This document shows, piece after piece, positions 1-7,469 of a DNA stretch of 64,000 bases. Under the pieces are notes generated by a model that worked only from the letters and a program-made list of their open reading frames with translations, was not told the origin of the DNA and did not search any database. The stretch covers positions 496,001 through 560,000 of the forward strand of contig NZ_PVTD01000002.1 in assembly GCF_003003255.1 (NCBI RefSeq), given 5' to 3'. The translations under genes and the position numbers were made by a program. Positions within the stretch are counted from its first letter, which is position 1; each line of letters opens with the position of its first letter. The stretch is from Aliiruegeria haliotis (GTDB lineage: Bacteria; Pseudomonadota; Alphaproteobacteria; Rhodobacterales; Rhodobacteraceae).

Positions 1-1
1 C

Positions 2-835
2 GGTCAATCGGATCTGGGCGCGCGCCTGCTCGCCACCGGCGACGCCGCAGAGGCTCAGGCCCTCGCCGAGCGGCTCGATCAGCTAAATCGCGACCGCCGC
101 GAGATCGAGCAGCGCGTCACCGAGGAAGCCTCCGCGCAGGCCGAGGCGCGCGGGCTCGACGGGCCGCTGGTCTGGGCCGCGGGCGAAGGCTGGCACCCGG
201 GCGTTGTCGGCATCGTGGCGTCTCGTCTGAAGGAGGCCACCAACCGTCCCTCCGTCGTCATTGGTATAAGCGACCGTGAAGGCAAGGGCTCCGGCCGGTC
301 CGTCGCGGGCGTCGACCTTGGCGCGTCCATCCAGCGCGTCGCTTCCGAGGGATTGCTGATCAAGGGCGGTGGCCACAAGATGGCCGCCGGCCTCACCGTC
401 GCGGAGGACAAGCTGGACGCCGCCATGGAACGGCTTGCCGAGTTGCTGGACCGTCAGGGGGCCGGCCAGGGCGGCCCACGCGATCTTGAACTGGATGGCC
501 TTCTGATGCCCGGCGCCGCAACCATCGAACTGATCGAGCAGATCGAGACGGCAGGACCTTTTGGCGCCTCCGCCCCCGCGCCCCGGTTCGCCCTTCCCGA
601 CATGGCGATCCTCCATGCTCGCCGCGTTGGCGAAGCCCACCTGAAAATCACTTTCGGCGACGGCATGGGGGCGAAGATGGACGCAATCAGCTTCGGCGCC
701 TTCGACACGCCCCTCGGTCCCCGCCTCGAAGCGCATGGTGGTGCGCGGTTCCATCTCGCCGGACGGCTGCAGATCAATGAGTGGAACGGCCGGCGCTCGC
801 CTCAACTCCGCCTGGAGGACGCGGCCGAAGCCTGA
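2..835 (+). CDS. recJ: RecJ single-stranded-DNA 5'-3' exonuclease, C-terminal part (5' end outside window)
   Basis: The frame is open from the left edge and ends in TGA at 833-835, so about 277 C-terminal residues are visible. The motif GWHPGVVGIVASRLKE and the glycine-rich GGHKMAAGLTV belong to the DHHA1 domain of RecJ. The remaining C-terminal part fits the OB-fold that completes RecJ. The catalytic DHH domain lies upstream and is not seen. RecJ degrades single-stranded DNA 5' to 3' in recombination and mismatch repair in the cytoplasm. The family motifs are clear; only the N-terminus is missing. Confidence 0.95.
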   Translation, partial: GQSDLGARLLATGDAAEAQALAERLDQLNRDRREIEQRVTEEASAQAEARGLDGPLVWAAGEGWHPGVVGIVASRLKEATNRPSVVIGISDREGKGSGRSVAGVDLGASIQRVASEGLLIKGGGHKMAAGLTVAEDKLDAAMERLAELLDRQGAGQGGPRDLELDGLLMPGAATIELIEQIETAGPFGASAPAPRFALPDMAILHARRVGEAHLKITFGDGMGAKMDAISFGAFDTPLGPRLEAHGGARFHLAGRLQINEWNGRRSPQLRLEDAAEA

Positions 836-955
836 ATGGGCTTTGCGAGCCGTCGACCTGCTGGACAATCGGCTGAATCATGGATCCCTTGCGGGCCCGC
901 CCCACCCGCGTTTTCCGGCTCCGCGTCCTTTTCTACGACATGGGCAAATTAACGC

Positions 956-984
956 TTGCACCGGCCGTTCGCGTTTCCTAAATA
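956..984 (+). promoter_or_regulatory. Likely promoter of tRNA-Glu
   Basis: TTGCAC at 956-961 and TAAATA at 979-984 are separated by 17 bp and lie 20 bp before the mature tRNA 5' end. The match to the consensus is moderate (3 of 6 in each box), but spacing and position are right. Inference from sequence only. Confidence 0.45.
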
Positions 985-1003
985 GCCCATCACCAGCGAC
1001 CAC

Positions 1004-1078
1004 GCTCCGTTCGTCTATCGGTTAGGACGCCAGGTTTTCAACCTGGAAAGAGGGGTTCGATTCCCCTACGGAGTGCCA
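1004..1078 (+). tRNA. tRNA-Glu (anticodon UUC)
   Basis: This is a 75-nt cloverleaf. The 7-bp acceptor stem GCTCCGT/ACGGAGT has a G-U first pair, and CCA is encoded. The anticodon stem CCAGG/CCTGG closes the loop TTTTCAA, which gives UUC. The T arm contains GGTTCGATTCC. The 3' end serves as the integration site of the adjacent element: the last 15 nt recur at 11180-11194. The gene stays complete on the left side of the element, so integration does not destroy it. Confidence 0.97.
1064..1078. repeat. attL: 15-bp core repeat within the tRNA-Glu 3' end
   Basis: CCCTACGGAGTGCCA here is identical to 11180-11194. It comprises the 3' acceptor strand, part of the T stem and the CCA of tRNA-Glu, a classic target for tyrosine integrases. 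The integrase gene begins its 3' end only 20 bp to the right. Confidence 0.88.
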
Positions 1079-1098
1079 CTTCCTGATCTAACGCATTG

Positions 1099-2169
1099 TT
1101 AGTCATTGGCTTTTGCCTCCTTCCTGTCCAACTCGTCAGAAAGGTTGGACACGTTGCCCGCGCTCAGCTTCGCAAAACCGCTGTCCGCAAGGCGCGCCCG
1201 GTTGGCCTTTTTCGTGTAGACCGCCGCCTGCGTCGTGTCCGAGTGTGCGAGGTAGGAAGCGATCTCCCATTCTGTCGCCCCAGCGTCCGCAAGGCGCGTG
1301 GCACCGGCTTTCCGCAGGCCATGCAGCGATCCGGGGACGTTCGCCTCGGCACACCTGTCCCGAAACCAGTTTCCCAGCGATGCGACGGCATAGGGCTTGT
1401 CGCTCTTGTCCTGAGTGACGAATAGCATCCGGTCTTTCGGAACGTGGCGCAGCTCCTCCGCCAGCTCGGGCAGTATGGGCATGTCAGCCGCAACAGCGGT
1501 CTTGTGCCTGCGATATGCGATCCGCCCGCCCTTGATGTGCTGACGGCCGACTCGGGCGAGGTCTTGACGCGCCATGCCGGTGTTGAGTGCCAGCAGCATG
1601 ACCAGCCGCGCTTTCGTGCCCGGCCCGTGACGCTCAAGGAAGCGGTTCACCTCGGCCTCTGTCCAAGTGTGGAAGCCGTCCGGGTTCGTTTTCATCCGCT
1701 CAGCGTGACGCGCCGGGTTCGGGCCGGTGTAACTCAGCTTCTTGGCCGCGAAGTTGAACAGCATCGAAAGGTTCTTCTTGACCGTGTTCGCGGCGGTCGG
1801 GCCTTTCTTCTTCGACATGAGGGCTTCGACGTGCCGGACTTCCAGCCGCTCGAAGTGATACTTGCCTGCCTCTTTGCGCAGCCAATCCAGCTCAAGGCGG
1901 ATCGTCCGCTTGCGACTGTCGGAGAGGTTCTGAAAGCGAAGGCTGCGAAGGTATTGCTCGATCAGCCATGCCAGCGTCCCGGCCAGCGCCGTCGATGAGC
2001 TGGACGCCTTGGAACCGGCAAGCGCAGCCTCATAGGCTGCCAGAAACTCGGGCGATCCGTAGGGACCGGGAATATTGGTGCGGAAGTCGCCGCGCTCAAA
2101 CTTCCAGTAGACGCGCCCCTTGACCACGTTCTTGCGGACGCCGGGATATGGGTTCTTGCGCCGCGTCAT
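1099..2169 (-). CDS. int: Tyrosine-type site-specific integrase of the tRNA-Glu element
   Basis: A 356-residue tyrosine recombinase. The N-terminal half (about 60-150) fits a core-binding domain and the C-terminal half is catalytic. Visible catalytic residues are R201 (NTGMARQDL), K223, H283 and R286 (SLHGLRKAG), H309 (YLAHSD) and the nucleophile Y318 (AAVYTKK). It should catalyse recombination between the tRNA-Glu 3' end and attP. The gene is transcribed towards the tRNA and its stop lies 20 bp from the attL core. Its start overlaps the previous gene by ATGA, so it is translationally coupled. No excisionase is recognisable by sequence; the 61-residue gene upstream is a candidate by position only. 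Confidence 0.95.
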   Translation of the reverse strand: MTRRKNPYPGVRKNVVKGRVYWKFERGDFRTNIPGPYGSPEFLAAYEAALAGSKASSSSTALAGTLAWLIEQYLRSLRFQNLSDSRKRTIRLELDWLRKEAGKYHFERLEVRHVEALMSKKKGPTAANTVKKNLSMLFNFAAKKLSYTGPNPARHAERMKTNPDGFHTWTEAEVNRFLERHGPGTKARLVMLLALNTGMARQDLARVGRQHIKGGRIAYRRHKTAVAADMPILPELAEELRHVPKDRMLFVTQDKSDKPYAVASLGNWFRDRCAEANVPGSLHGLRKAGATRLADAGATEWEIASYLAHSDTTQAAVYTKKANRARLADSGFAKLSAGNVSNLSDELDRKEAKAND

Positions 2170-2351
2170 TTCAGCAGCTCGTCAGGATCGGGGCCAGCGG
2201 CCTGCGCCGCCGCGCCTTCGGGAAACACGACAACGCGGCCGGTGGCATGATCCACCTCAACCCTGCCGATCCGCAGGCCAGCAGACAGCGCCGCTTGAAG
2301 GGTGCGCTTGATTTCAGCTTGGGATACAAGGGCCGGGCGCGCTGCCATCAC
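2166..2351 (-). CDS. Small protein of unknown function upstream of int
   Basis: 61 residues, starting MMAARPALVSQAEIKR. A short predicted helix (SQAEIKRTLQAALSAG) is followed by a beta-like stretch (RIGRVEVDHATGRVVVFPE) and an acidic proline-containing tail. It overlaps the upstream gene at its start and int at its end (ATGA), so it belongs to the integrase transcript. I do not recognise a family. Position suggests a recombination directionality factor or an accessory integration protein, but no helix-turn-helix is evident. Confidence 0.65.
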   Translation of the reverse strand: MMAARPALVSQAEIKRTLQAALSAGLRIGRVEVDHATGRVVVFPEGAAAQAAGPDPDELLK

Positions 2352-3049
2352 ACAACCTCCCCGCCGGGGACTTCCGGCGCATGGGCCAGCTCGGCAAGGC
2401 CATAGAGCGCCTGACTGTCTAGCCGGACCATGATTGCCCGGCCGCTGCGCGTCTTGCCGTGCCGCCGGGTGTGATACCGGAAGCGCCAGTTGTATTCGGT
2501 TTGCTTCTTGTTTTTGGTCCAGTCTGCGCCTTCATCGACCGTGCCGAAGTCCAGACCGTTCAGGTGAATATCCACCCACGCATCGCCGTCAACCCACAGC
2601 TCCACACAGTCATAGAACGACATGCCGTCGCGGCCGGTCTTGCGGTATTCGTCAGCGATCTTGCAGAGCGCAGCGGAGACCGTCTTGGGCACGTCCACGA
2701 AGAATTTCGGCAGCACTCGGTTGCCGTATTCGTCCTTGTCGCTCCACTGGATTGTGTCGTTGTAAAGAACGGGGTCGCCATCGTCCGCGCGCGTGACTTC
2801 CAGATAGCTGAAACGGGCGCTCAGAAGCTGGGCGATGGTGGCGGGCGCGGCCGTAGGCGGATCGGTCACCAGCGCCGCACAGATTGCGGTGGCATAGTCG
2901 GTGCTGACCATCTGGGGCGCGTGACGCCCCTTGCCGGAGGTGGTGAACATGCCGGACTGCCGCACGGTCTTGATGAGCGAATTGGCCCTCGGCGCGTCTC
3001 CGCCAAGGGTGCCCTCAAGCCACTTCTGTATGTCCGACAGCTTTGCCAT
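2348..3049 (-). CDS. Element-encoded protein of unknown function (possible regulator or replication protein)
   Basis: 233 residues from the chosen start MAKLSDIQKWLEG. The frame is open further upstream to 3208, but that extension overlaps the preceding gene and crosses the palindromes at 3057-3105, so the shorter start is preferred. The N-terminal 60 residues (DIQKWLEGTLGG, ANSLIKTVRQSGMF, GRHAPQMVSTDYATAI) look like a helical nucleic-acid-binding fold seen in alphaproteobacterial phage proteins. The C-terminal part is rich in aromatic and acidic residues (SFYDCVELWVDGDAWVDIHL) and ends in a basic patch (FRYHTRRHGKTRSGRA). I assign no function. It sits in the int operon behind its own putative operator. 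Confidence 0.7.
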   Translation of the reverse strand: MAKLSDIQKWLEGTLGGDAPRANSLIKTVRQSGMFTTSGKGRHAPQMVSTDYATAICAALVTDPPTAAPATIAQLLSARFSYLEVTRADDGDPVLYNDTIQWSDKDEYGNRVLPKFFVDVPKTVSAALCKIADEYRKTGRDGMSFYDCVELWVDGDAWVDIHLNGLDFGTVDEGADWTKNKKQTEYNWRFRYHTRRHGKTRSGRAIMVRLDSQALYGLAELAHAPEVPGGEVV

Positions 3050-3056
3050 GGGAATA

Positions 3057-3105
3057 GGAATGCCATTCCGATGATGCCGCGTCAAGGTAAAAGGAACGGC
3101 ATTCC
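3057..3105. promoter_or_regulatory. Pair of palindromic operator-like sites
   Basis: GGAATGCCATTCC (3057-3069) is a perfect palindrome around one central base. GGAACGGCATTCC (3093-3105) is a near-identical second copy, 36 bp away centre to centre. Between them lies a minus-strand TTGACG (3085-3080). The sites sit directly before the preferred start at 3049, as expected for an operator controlling that gene. The binding protein is unknown. Confidence 0.5.
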
Positions 3106-3146
3106 ATAATTCGAGCGGGGTTGCATCTCCGAAGTGCATCGCCCGG

Positions 3147-3578
3147 TCACGTCGCGCGGTCGCGTTCGATCCGGCCCGGATTGCCGAGAATGTCCCCGAT
3201 GCGGTCAAGCTGGCGGGTGGCCCGGTGCATCGCCATCACCACGCGATCCGCGACATACAGCGCAGCATCGCGGTTGAAGCCGTCCTCATCCAGATCACCG
3301 TCCTTCACAAGCGCCTCAAGCGCATGAGACAGGTGCAAGGCTTCCTCGATGCCATCGGGGTAGCTTTCGGAGTTCGGGTGCATGAGCTTGAGCGCCGCGC
3401 GGATCACCTCGGGCGGATCGCTGGGCAAGCTGTCCAGATAGGCCGCTTGGCGATCCCGCAGAGCTTGGGTGCCCTCAATGTGGTCGCGGAAGATGGGTTC
3501 GGCGCAGAGGGCGTGGCCTTTGGCGGCTTTGTTCTCCCACATGGTCACCGGCTTGAGTTCATCGGTCGAATTGGTCAC
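3147..3578 (-). CDS. Element-encoded protein of unknown function, first gene of the int operon
   Basis: 143 residues from a GTG start at 3578, chosen because an AAAGGG ribosome-binding site precedes it at good spacing and because the predicted promoter starts transcripts near 3618. An ATG at 3605 in the same frame is the alternative. The product is mostly helical and acidic in the middle (SDPPEVIRAALKLMHP, IEEALHLSHALEALV) with a basic C-terminus (IGDILGNPGRIERDRAT). No family is recognised. It diverges from the XRE regulator and heads the integrase transcript, so an early or regulatory role is inferred. Confidence 0.65.
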   Translation of the reverse strand: MTNSTDELKPVTMWENKAAKGHALCAEPIFRDHIEGTQALRDRQAAYLDSLPSDPPEVIRAALKLMHPNSESYPDGIEEALHLSHALEALVKDGDLDEDGFNRDAALYVADRVVMAMHRATRQLDRIGDILGNPGRIERDRAT

Positions 3579-3592
3579 GGCAGGCCCTTTCT

Positions 3593-3671
3593 TGTGTATC
3601 AGCATCTCTAATTTGGGTATCAGAACCATATTCGCAATCTTGTTGCTGTCAACCATCAATGTGGGTATCAT
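3593..3671. promoter_or_regulatory. Overlapping divergent promoters with three direct-repeat operator sites
   Basis: Plus strand: TTGCTG (3643-3648), 17 bp, TATCAT (3666-3671), seven bases before the regulator ATG at 3678. Minus strand: TTGACA (3652-3647), 16 bp, TATGGT (3630-3625). The two -35 boxes overlap by two bases. A nine-base motif TGGGTATCA occurs at 3614-3622 and 3662-3670, with a variant TGTGTATCA at 3593-3601. One copy covers the plus -10 box, one the minus start site and one the minus leader. This is the layout of a phage-type genetic switch; the XRE product is the natural ligand. Inference from sequence. Confidence 0.6.
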
Positions 3672-3677
3672 CACCAC

Positions 3678-3923
3678 ATGAGTATGACCGGGACACAAAT
3701 TCGCGCCGCGCGGGTGCTGCTTGAGATGGAGCAATCCGAGCTGGCGGAACGCGCCTCGGTCAGCATCAACACGGTTCGGAACATGGAAGCGAAGGGCCGT
3801 CAGGTTGTCCGGGTAAGGCTGGACACGCTGATGAAGGTCCAGAAGGCGCTTGAGGAAGCCGGGGTTGAGTTCATCGCAGAGAATGGCGGGGGCGCGGGCG
3901 TCCGCTTGAGCAAGGGACAGTGA
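3678..3923 (+). CDS. XRE/Cro-CI type helix-turn-helix regulator of the element
   Basis: 81 residues. The helix-turn-helix spans about residues 6-45 (IRAARVLLEMEQSELAERAS, VSINTVRNME). The C-terminal GVEFIAENGGGAGVRL tail is common in small alphaproteobacterial XRE regulators. This and the next small ORF are the only plus-strand genes of the element. The predicted -10 box ends seven bases before the ATG, so the mRNA may be leaderless. It probably binds the GGGTATCA repeats and represses both its own promoter and the int operon. The family call is firm; the target is inferred. Confidence 0.88.
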   Translation: MSMTGTQIRAARVLLEMEQSELAERASVSINTVRNMEAKGRQVVRVRLDTLMKVQKALEEAGVEFIAENGGGAGVRLSKGQ

Positions 3924-3924
3924 A

Positions 3925-4086
3925 ATGGATGATCAGAGCGCGTTCGAGCTGACGGAAGCGATCAAGAAACAGAATGAGCTGCAAGAGGAAGCGAATGGGC
4001 TGATGCGGTCGCTCATCCCGGCGATGGAAGCCACAGCGCAAGAGCTGCTTGAGCTGCGCCAGCAGCTCGCCAAGTCCGAGAAATGA
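3925..4086 (+). CDS. Small coiled-coil protein co-transcribed with the regulator
   Basis: 53 residues, beginning MDDQSAFELTEAIKKQ and ending QQLAKSEK. It is almost entirely helix-forming and rich in Glu, Gln and Leu with heptad-like spacing (ELQEEANGLMRSLIPAM), consistent with a coiled coil. It starts one base after the stop of the XRE gene, so the two form an operon. No family is recognised. It could modulate the regulator, as small antirepressors do, but this is conjecture. A 24-codon ORF (4083-4157) overlaps its stop by ATGA and is probably not a gene. Confidence 0.55.
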   Translation: MDDQSAFELTEAIKKQNELQEEANGLMRSLIPAMEATAQELLELRQQLAKSEK

Positions 4087-4090
4087 TGAT

Positions 4091-4127
4091 GCGCGCCGCG
4101 CCCGCCAGAGAGAGCGGGCCGCGCGCT
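4091..4127. terminator. GC-rich hairpin between convergent transcripts of the element
   Basis: GCGCGCCGCGCCCGC and GCGGGCCGCGCGC flank the short loop CAGAGAGA. It separates the plus-strand regulator transcript from the minus-strand portal gene. No T-run follows, so it may be only a pause or a Rho-dependent end. Confidence 0.3.
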
Positions 4128-4213
4128 GTCGGGGTTGTTGCGGCACTCACCGACTGATCCGAGGCGCTTCCGGGCTGAACAAGCTCGACAAGAGACCCGA
4201 GGCGCGCCCCGCC

Positions 4214-5278
4214 CTATTCCTTCCAGTCCACCATGCGCATGGCCCCGGACACGTCGCCCGGCGGAATGCCCGCCTCTTTCGCCTCGGCCATCGTCTTGAT
4301 GATCGCGGACAGGGCACGGGCGCGTCCGCCAGCGTCGAAGGCTTGCAGGGGCCGGATTGTGTCGATCTCCACCAGCCCGCCGAGCTTTGCGGATGCCTCA
4401 TCGGCCAACAGCGCGGCGATGGGTTGCAGCGTCCAGATTGCAAGCTGGCGCTGCGCCTCCCTCACGGCCGGGCCGGTGGCGGCGCGGTTCACCAGCGACG
4501 GCAGGACGCCATAAGCCATGAGAATGCCCTCGCGGGCCGCTGCCAGCGTCTCGGCCGTCATGCTCTTGGACAGGTCCGGCGAGAGCTGATCCGGCTTCTG
4601 CCCTATCTGGGGGTTCATGCCCGCCGCCGTCGCCTGCGCTATGCCCTCGATCACCAGCGTCGAGCCGCGCCGCCCTCGGAACGCGCCTCGCATCGAGGCC
4701 ATGTCCTCGGCCCCGGTGTCCGGCAGGGGCACGATCTGCGATCCGAGCGGGGCATTCTCGAAGGTCTCGCCAAGGGCCGATTCCACCGCGTGGAGCATCG
4801 CCCCGGTGAGGCTGGACCGGCGCAGCGGGGCCGTGCCGATCCACGGGGTCAGGTTATCCGAGCCGATCCGAAGGTGCAGCACCTCGGCCGCAAGAGCTGT
4901 CACCGTGCGCCCGCCGCCCGCCTCGGGGATGGACAGGCGATAGGCGCGCGGCTTGCCGTCGCGGGTGGTCACGTCCCAATCCGTTGCCGGGACAAGCCCC
5001 AGCTCGGTGATCAGATAGACCGCCTCGCCGTTCAGCGCGGCCGAGCGGGCAATCATCGCCATCGTCTGGCGGGTCAGCAGCTCGGTGCCGGACACGTCCG
5101 CCATTGCGAACCCGCCTTCCCACAGGCTGACGCAGCTCTGCACCGTCGCCGTCAGCTCGGCCACGCCACGCCGCCCGCTGATGAAGCTGTCCCGCGCTGC
5201 CATGACCTGGGCAGTATAGCCGGACCCGCTGGACCTGGCCTCGATCGGGCGCAGCTTGTTCATGAGCCATCCGAACAT
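4214..5278 (-). CDS. HK97-family phage portal protein
   Basis: 354 residues from MFGWLMNKLRP. This start is chosen because a textbook Shine-Dalgarno GGAGGTGATC precedes it directly, within the end of the protease gene. Portal-like segments include GNNLTP-type IGSDNLTPWIGTAPLRR and the conserved region LSPDLSKSMTAETLAAAREGI followed by AYGVLPSLVN, where the family loads DNA through a dodecameric ring at one capsid vertex. It is slightly shorter than many HK97 portals (about 380-420). It is the last gene of the head operon, downstream of protease and capsid, whereas lambdoid phages usually place portal first. Confidence 0.88.
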   Translation of the reverse strand: MFGWLMNKLRPIEARSSGSGYTAQVMAARDSFISGRRGVAELTATVQSCVSLWEGGFAMADVSGTELLTRQTMAMIARSAALNGEAVYLITELGLVPATDWDVTTRDGKPRAYRLSIPEAGGGRTVTALAAEVLHLRIGSDNLTPWIGTAPLRRSSLTGAMLHAVESALGETFENAPLGSQIVPLPDTGAEDMASMRGAFRGRRGSTLVIEGIAQATAAGMNPQIGQKPDQLSPDLSKSMTAETLAAAREGILMAYGVLPSLVNRAATGPAVREAQRQLAIWTLQPIAALLADEASAKLGGLVEIDTIRPLQAFDAGGRARALSAIIKTMAEAKEAGIPPGDVSGAMRMVDWKE

Positions 5279-5280
5279 GA

Positions 5281-5859
5281 TCACCTCCACCGGATCGCAG
5301 CGGGGCGGTGCGTCAGGCGCTTCGCCACCTCGCCAATGGGTTGCCAGTTCCGGGCCTCGATCTGGGCTTGCGGATAGGCGGGTTTCGTGACGGCGCTGAT
5401 CTCGATCAGGTCAGCCGCCTTGATGGTCCGCAGGATCGCGGTGCCGCGTTCCTCGACCGTCTCGCCGCCCGGCCGGACGCGGAAGCCGGGGGACAAGCCC
5501 CGCACCAACCCGGCCGCGTGGGCCGAGAGGAAGTCCCGAACATAGCTGACCTGCCCCATGTCGGCGCTGATGGTCGCTTCCACCGTCAGCGCGTCATCCG
5601 ATTCCGTCAGGGTCAGGGTGCCGGCCGAACGTGAGGCCAGCGGCTTGTTGAAGTCATGGCCGGACAGAAAGTGCACGTCCTCGCCGCGCTCGATCCGATC
5701 CGCGAATGCACGGGCTGCGATCATCTCACGACGCTCACGGCCCATGCCCACGCGCTCGGCCAGTACGGTTTCCCGGCCATAGGGGAAGGTTGCCCGAAGG
5801 CGGGTTTCCCCGCCCTCGGTGCGCAGCTCAAGGCTGCCGACATGAGCGCCCCAGAGCAT
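5281..5859 (-). CDS. HK97-family prohead protease
   Basis: 192 residues, starting MLWGAHVGSLELR. The ATG overlaps the capsid stop by one base (TAATG). Catalytic signatures of the U35 herpesvirus-assemblin-like fold are present: H68 in LSGHDFNKPLA and S123 in GLSPGFRV. It should cleave the delta domain of the capsid protein during prohead maturation. The stop is three bases from the portal ATG, so translation is coupled. Confidence 0.9.
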   Translation of the reverse strand: MLWGAHVGSLELRTEGGETRLRATFPYGRETVLAERVGMGRERREMIAARAFADRIERGEDVHFLSGHDFNKPLASRSAGTLTLTESDDALTVEATISADMGQVSYVRDFLSAHAAGLVRGLSPGFRVRPGGETVEERGTAILRTIKAADLIEISAVTKPAYPQAQIEARNWQPIGEVAKRLTHRPAAIRWR

Positions 5860-7130
5860 TACGCGGCTTCCAGTTCGAGGCCGGTCAGCAGTTCGAGCTG
5901 GGCCGGGCGCGCCACGGTCACGTCCATCGTCGCCAGTGCCGTGATCCGCAGCCCGCCGGACTGCGCATCGCTGTAGGGATCGCGGATCATGTCCACCGCG
6001 CCCCATGCGCCGATGAAGATCGGGGCGACACCGCCCGCCGCGGTGGTCAGCAGCGCCGAGGTGGCGGAAGGCGTCCCGGACGGCGCGGCAAGCGCGTTGT
6101 TCGTCATGGCGATGTTGCCCGCCGGGATGTTCTTCACCAGCCGGTCCCACTCGGACACGGCCGTGCCGCTGATCAGGGCGCTGTCCAGATAGTCCCACAG
6201 TTCGGGCCGGATCAGGGCGCGCACCGCATCCGGCGAACCGGCCGCGTTGGCGGTCATGAACCGGGTGACCGCCGAGCGGAACGCGCCCCAGCTCGCCAGC
6301 GCGGCAACGGCCGTGGACGTGATGCCGTAGGTCGCCGCGCCCGCGATGACGCCGAGCGGCTGACCGTTGGCCCCGGTGCCGAGGAACGCCGCCTGATCCA
6401 TCGCCGCGCCCATTGCGCCGCTCATGTCCCGCCGCACAGCCTGTTCCAGCGCCGCACCGGACTGCTTGAGCGTCTTGCGCGTGATGCGCATCTGAATGCC
6501 GAGGTTGTGGTCCGGCGACATGGCGCGGTCGGTGGTGGCGTAGGTGGTCGGCCCGGCCACGTTCGCCGTCTCGCCGTCCGCCCAGCCCGCCGTCACGGCC
6601 GAAGTCGTCACCGGCCATTCCACCGCGCCCGCGTCGATGCTGATCATCTGAGCGCCCATGCGCGCCGCCACGCTGTCCGGGAACAGCCGGTCGATGATGG
6701 GGCGGGTCTGGATCGGGTTCGGGGTGCCGCTGGCGACGGTCTCACCGGCCCGGACTTCCAGCGCCTGCCACGGCACGGGGATGCCACGGAAGCCGCCCGC
6801 GCTGCGCAGCTCGGACACGATCTCGGCCGTCTGCCCGTCAAGCTGACGCCCTTCATCGAGGGCCAGCGCGACCTGACGCATCTCGAAACCGGCCATGAGG
6901 TCGGCCCATTCCTGCGCCGTGCGGGTTTCCAGTTCGCTTCCCGCGTCCCGGCGTTCGGTATCTTCCGCGATCAGGGCGGCGCGATACCGGGTTTCGTTTG
7001 AGCGGTATTCCCGGTCCAGCTCATCCATCTTGCGGACTTCATCCTCGGACGGGTTCTCTTTGCCTGCCAGCTCGGCAAGGTTCTGGCGGATTTCGCTTTG
7101 CCGCCGGGCGATCTTCACAGATTCGAGCAT
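5859..7130 (-). CDS. HK97-fold phage major capsid protein
   Basis: 423 residues. Residues 1-60 form a charged coiled coil (RRQSEIRQNLAELAGKEN, MDELDREYRSNE), the typical cleavable delta/scaffold domain. The HK97 capsid body follows: GGFRGIPVP and PIIDRLFPDSVAARMGAQ in the middle and QPLGVIAGAATYG and NNALAAPSGTPSAT towards the end. With its own capsid, protease and portal the element should be able to build its own head rather than remodel a helper capsid. The start has a three-base gap from the HNH stop. Confidence 0.93.
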   Translation of the reverse strand: MLESVKIARRQSEIRQNLAELAGKENPSEDEVRKMDELDREYRSNETRYRAALIAEDTERRDAGSELETRTAQEWADLMAGFEMRQVALALDEGRQLDGQTAEIVSELRSAGGFRGIPVPWQALEVRAGETVASGTPNPIQTRPIIDRLFPDSVAARMGAQMISIDAGAVEWPVTTSAVTAGWADGETANVAGPTTYATTDRAMSPDHNLGIQMRITRKTLKQSGAALEQAVRRDMSGAMGAAMDQAAFLGTGANGQPLGVIAGAATYGITSTAVAALASWGAFRSAVTRFMTANAAGSPDAVRALIRPELWDYLDSALISGTAVSEWDRLVKNIPAGNIAMTNNALAAPSGTPSATSALLTTAAGGVAPIFIGAWGAVDMIRDPYSDAQSGGLRITALATMDVTVARPAQLELLTGLELEAA

Positions 7131-7133
7131 TGG

Positions 7134-7469
7134 TTATCCTTTCTGCTCAACAGGGGTGCCGGGCCGCTCAAGCGACTCGACTGCTTGCCGCCAGTCACGG
7201 CGGTCCTCTCGGGGCGGGGGATGCCCGCACTCGATCCGGGTCTTTCGGGTGTGGCAACCGGGGCAAAGCGCCTGAAGGTTGCGCGGGTCATAGGACAGTT
7301 CGGGGTGCGTCCTGACCGGCTTGATATGGTCCACCTCAAGCCGCCCGCCGCAGCCGCAGGATTTGCAGCGATAGCGGTCGCGTTCGAGGATCTCGGCCCG
7401 CAGCGCCTTCCAGCGTTTCGTGCGGGTGATCTTCCGGGAATGCCGGTGATGCTCCTTGCGGATGCTCAT
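7134..7469 (-). CDS. HNH endonuclease of the packaging module
   Basis: 111 residues. A basic N-terminus (RKEHHRHSRKITRTKRW) is followed by an HNH domain: two zinc-binding CxxC/CxxCH pairs (CKSCGC and CPGCHTRK), EVDHIKPV, and the Asn of DPRNLQALC. HNH proteins encoded beside TerL are needed for cos cleavage with the terminase in HK97-like phages, and they accompany packaging modules in capsid-forming satellites. It overlaps the head-closure gene by ATGA and lies between that gene and the capsid gene. Confidence 0.9.
   Translation of the reverse strand: MSIRKEHHRHSRKITRTKRWKALRAEILERDRYRCKSCGCGGRLEVDHIKPVRTHPELSYDPRNLQALCPGCHTRKTRIECGHPPPREDRRDWRQAVESLERPGTPVEQKG

Noticed and set aside
3050-3208. 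N-terminal extension of the gene at 2348-3049
   Set aside because: The extension would overlap the upstream gene and read through two operator-like palindromes; the sequence looks non-coding.
4049-5377. 442-codon plus-strand frame opposite the portal gene
   Set aside because: No domain; the portal on the minus strand is well supported by an ideal ribosome-binding site and family motifs.
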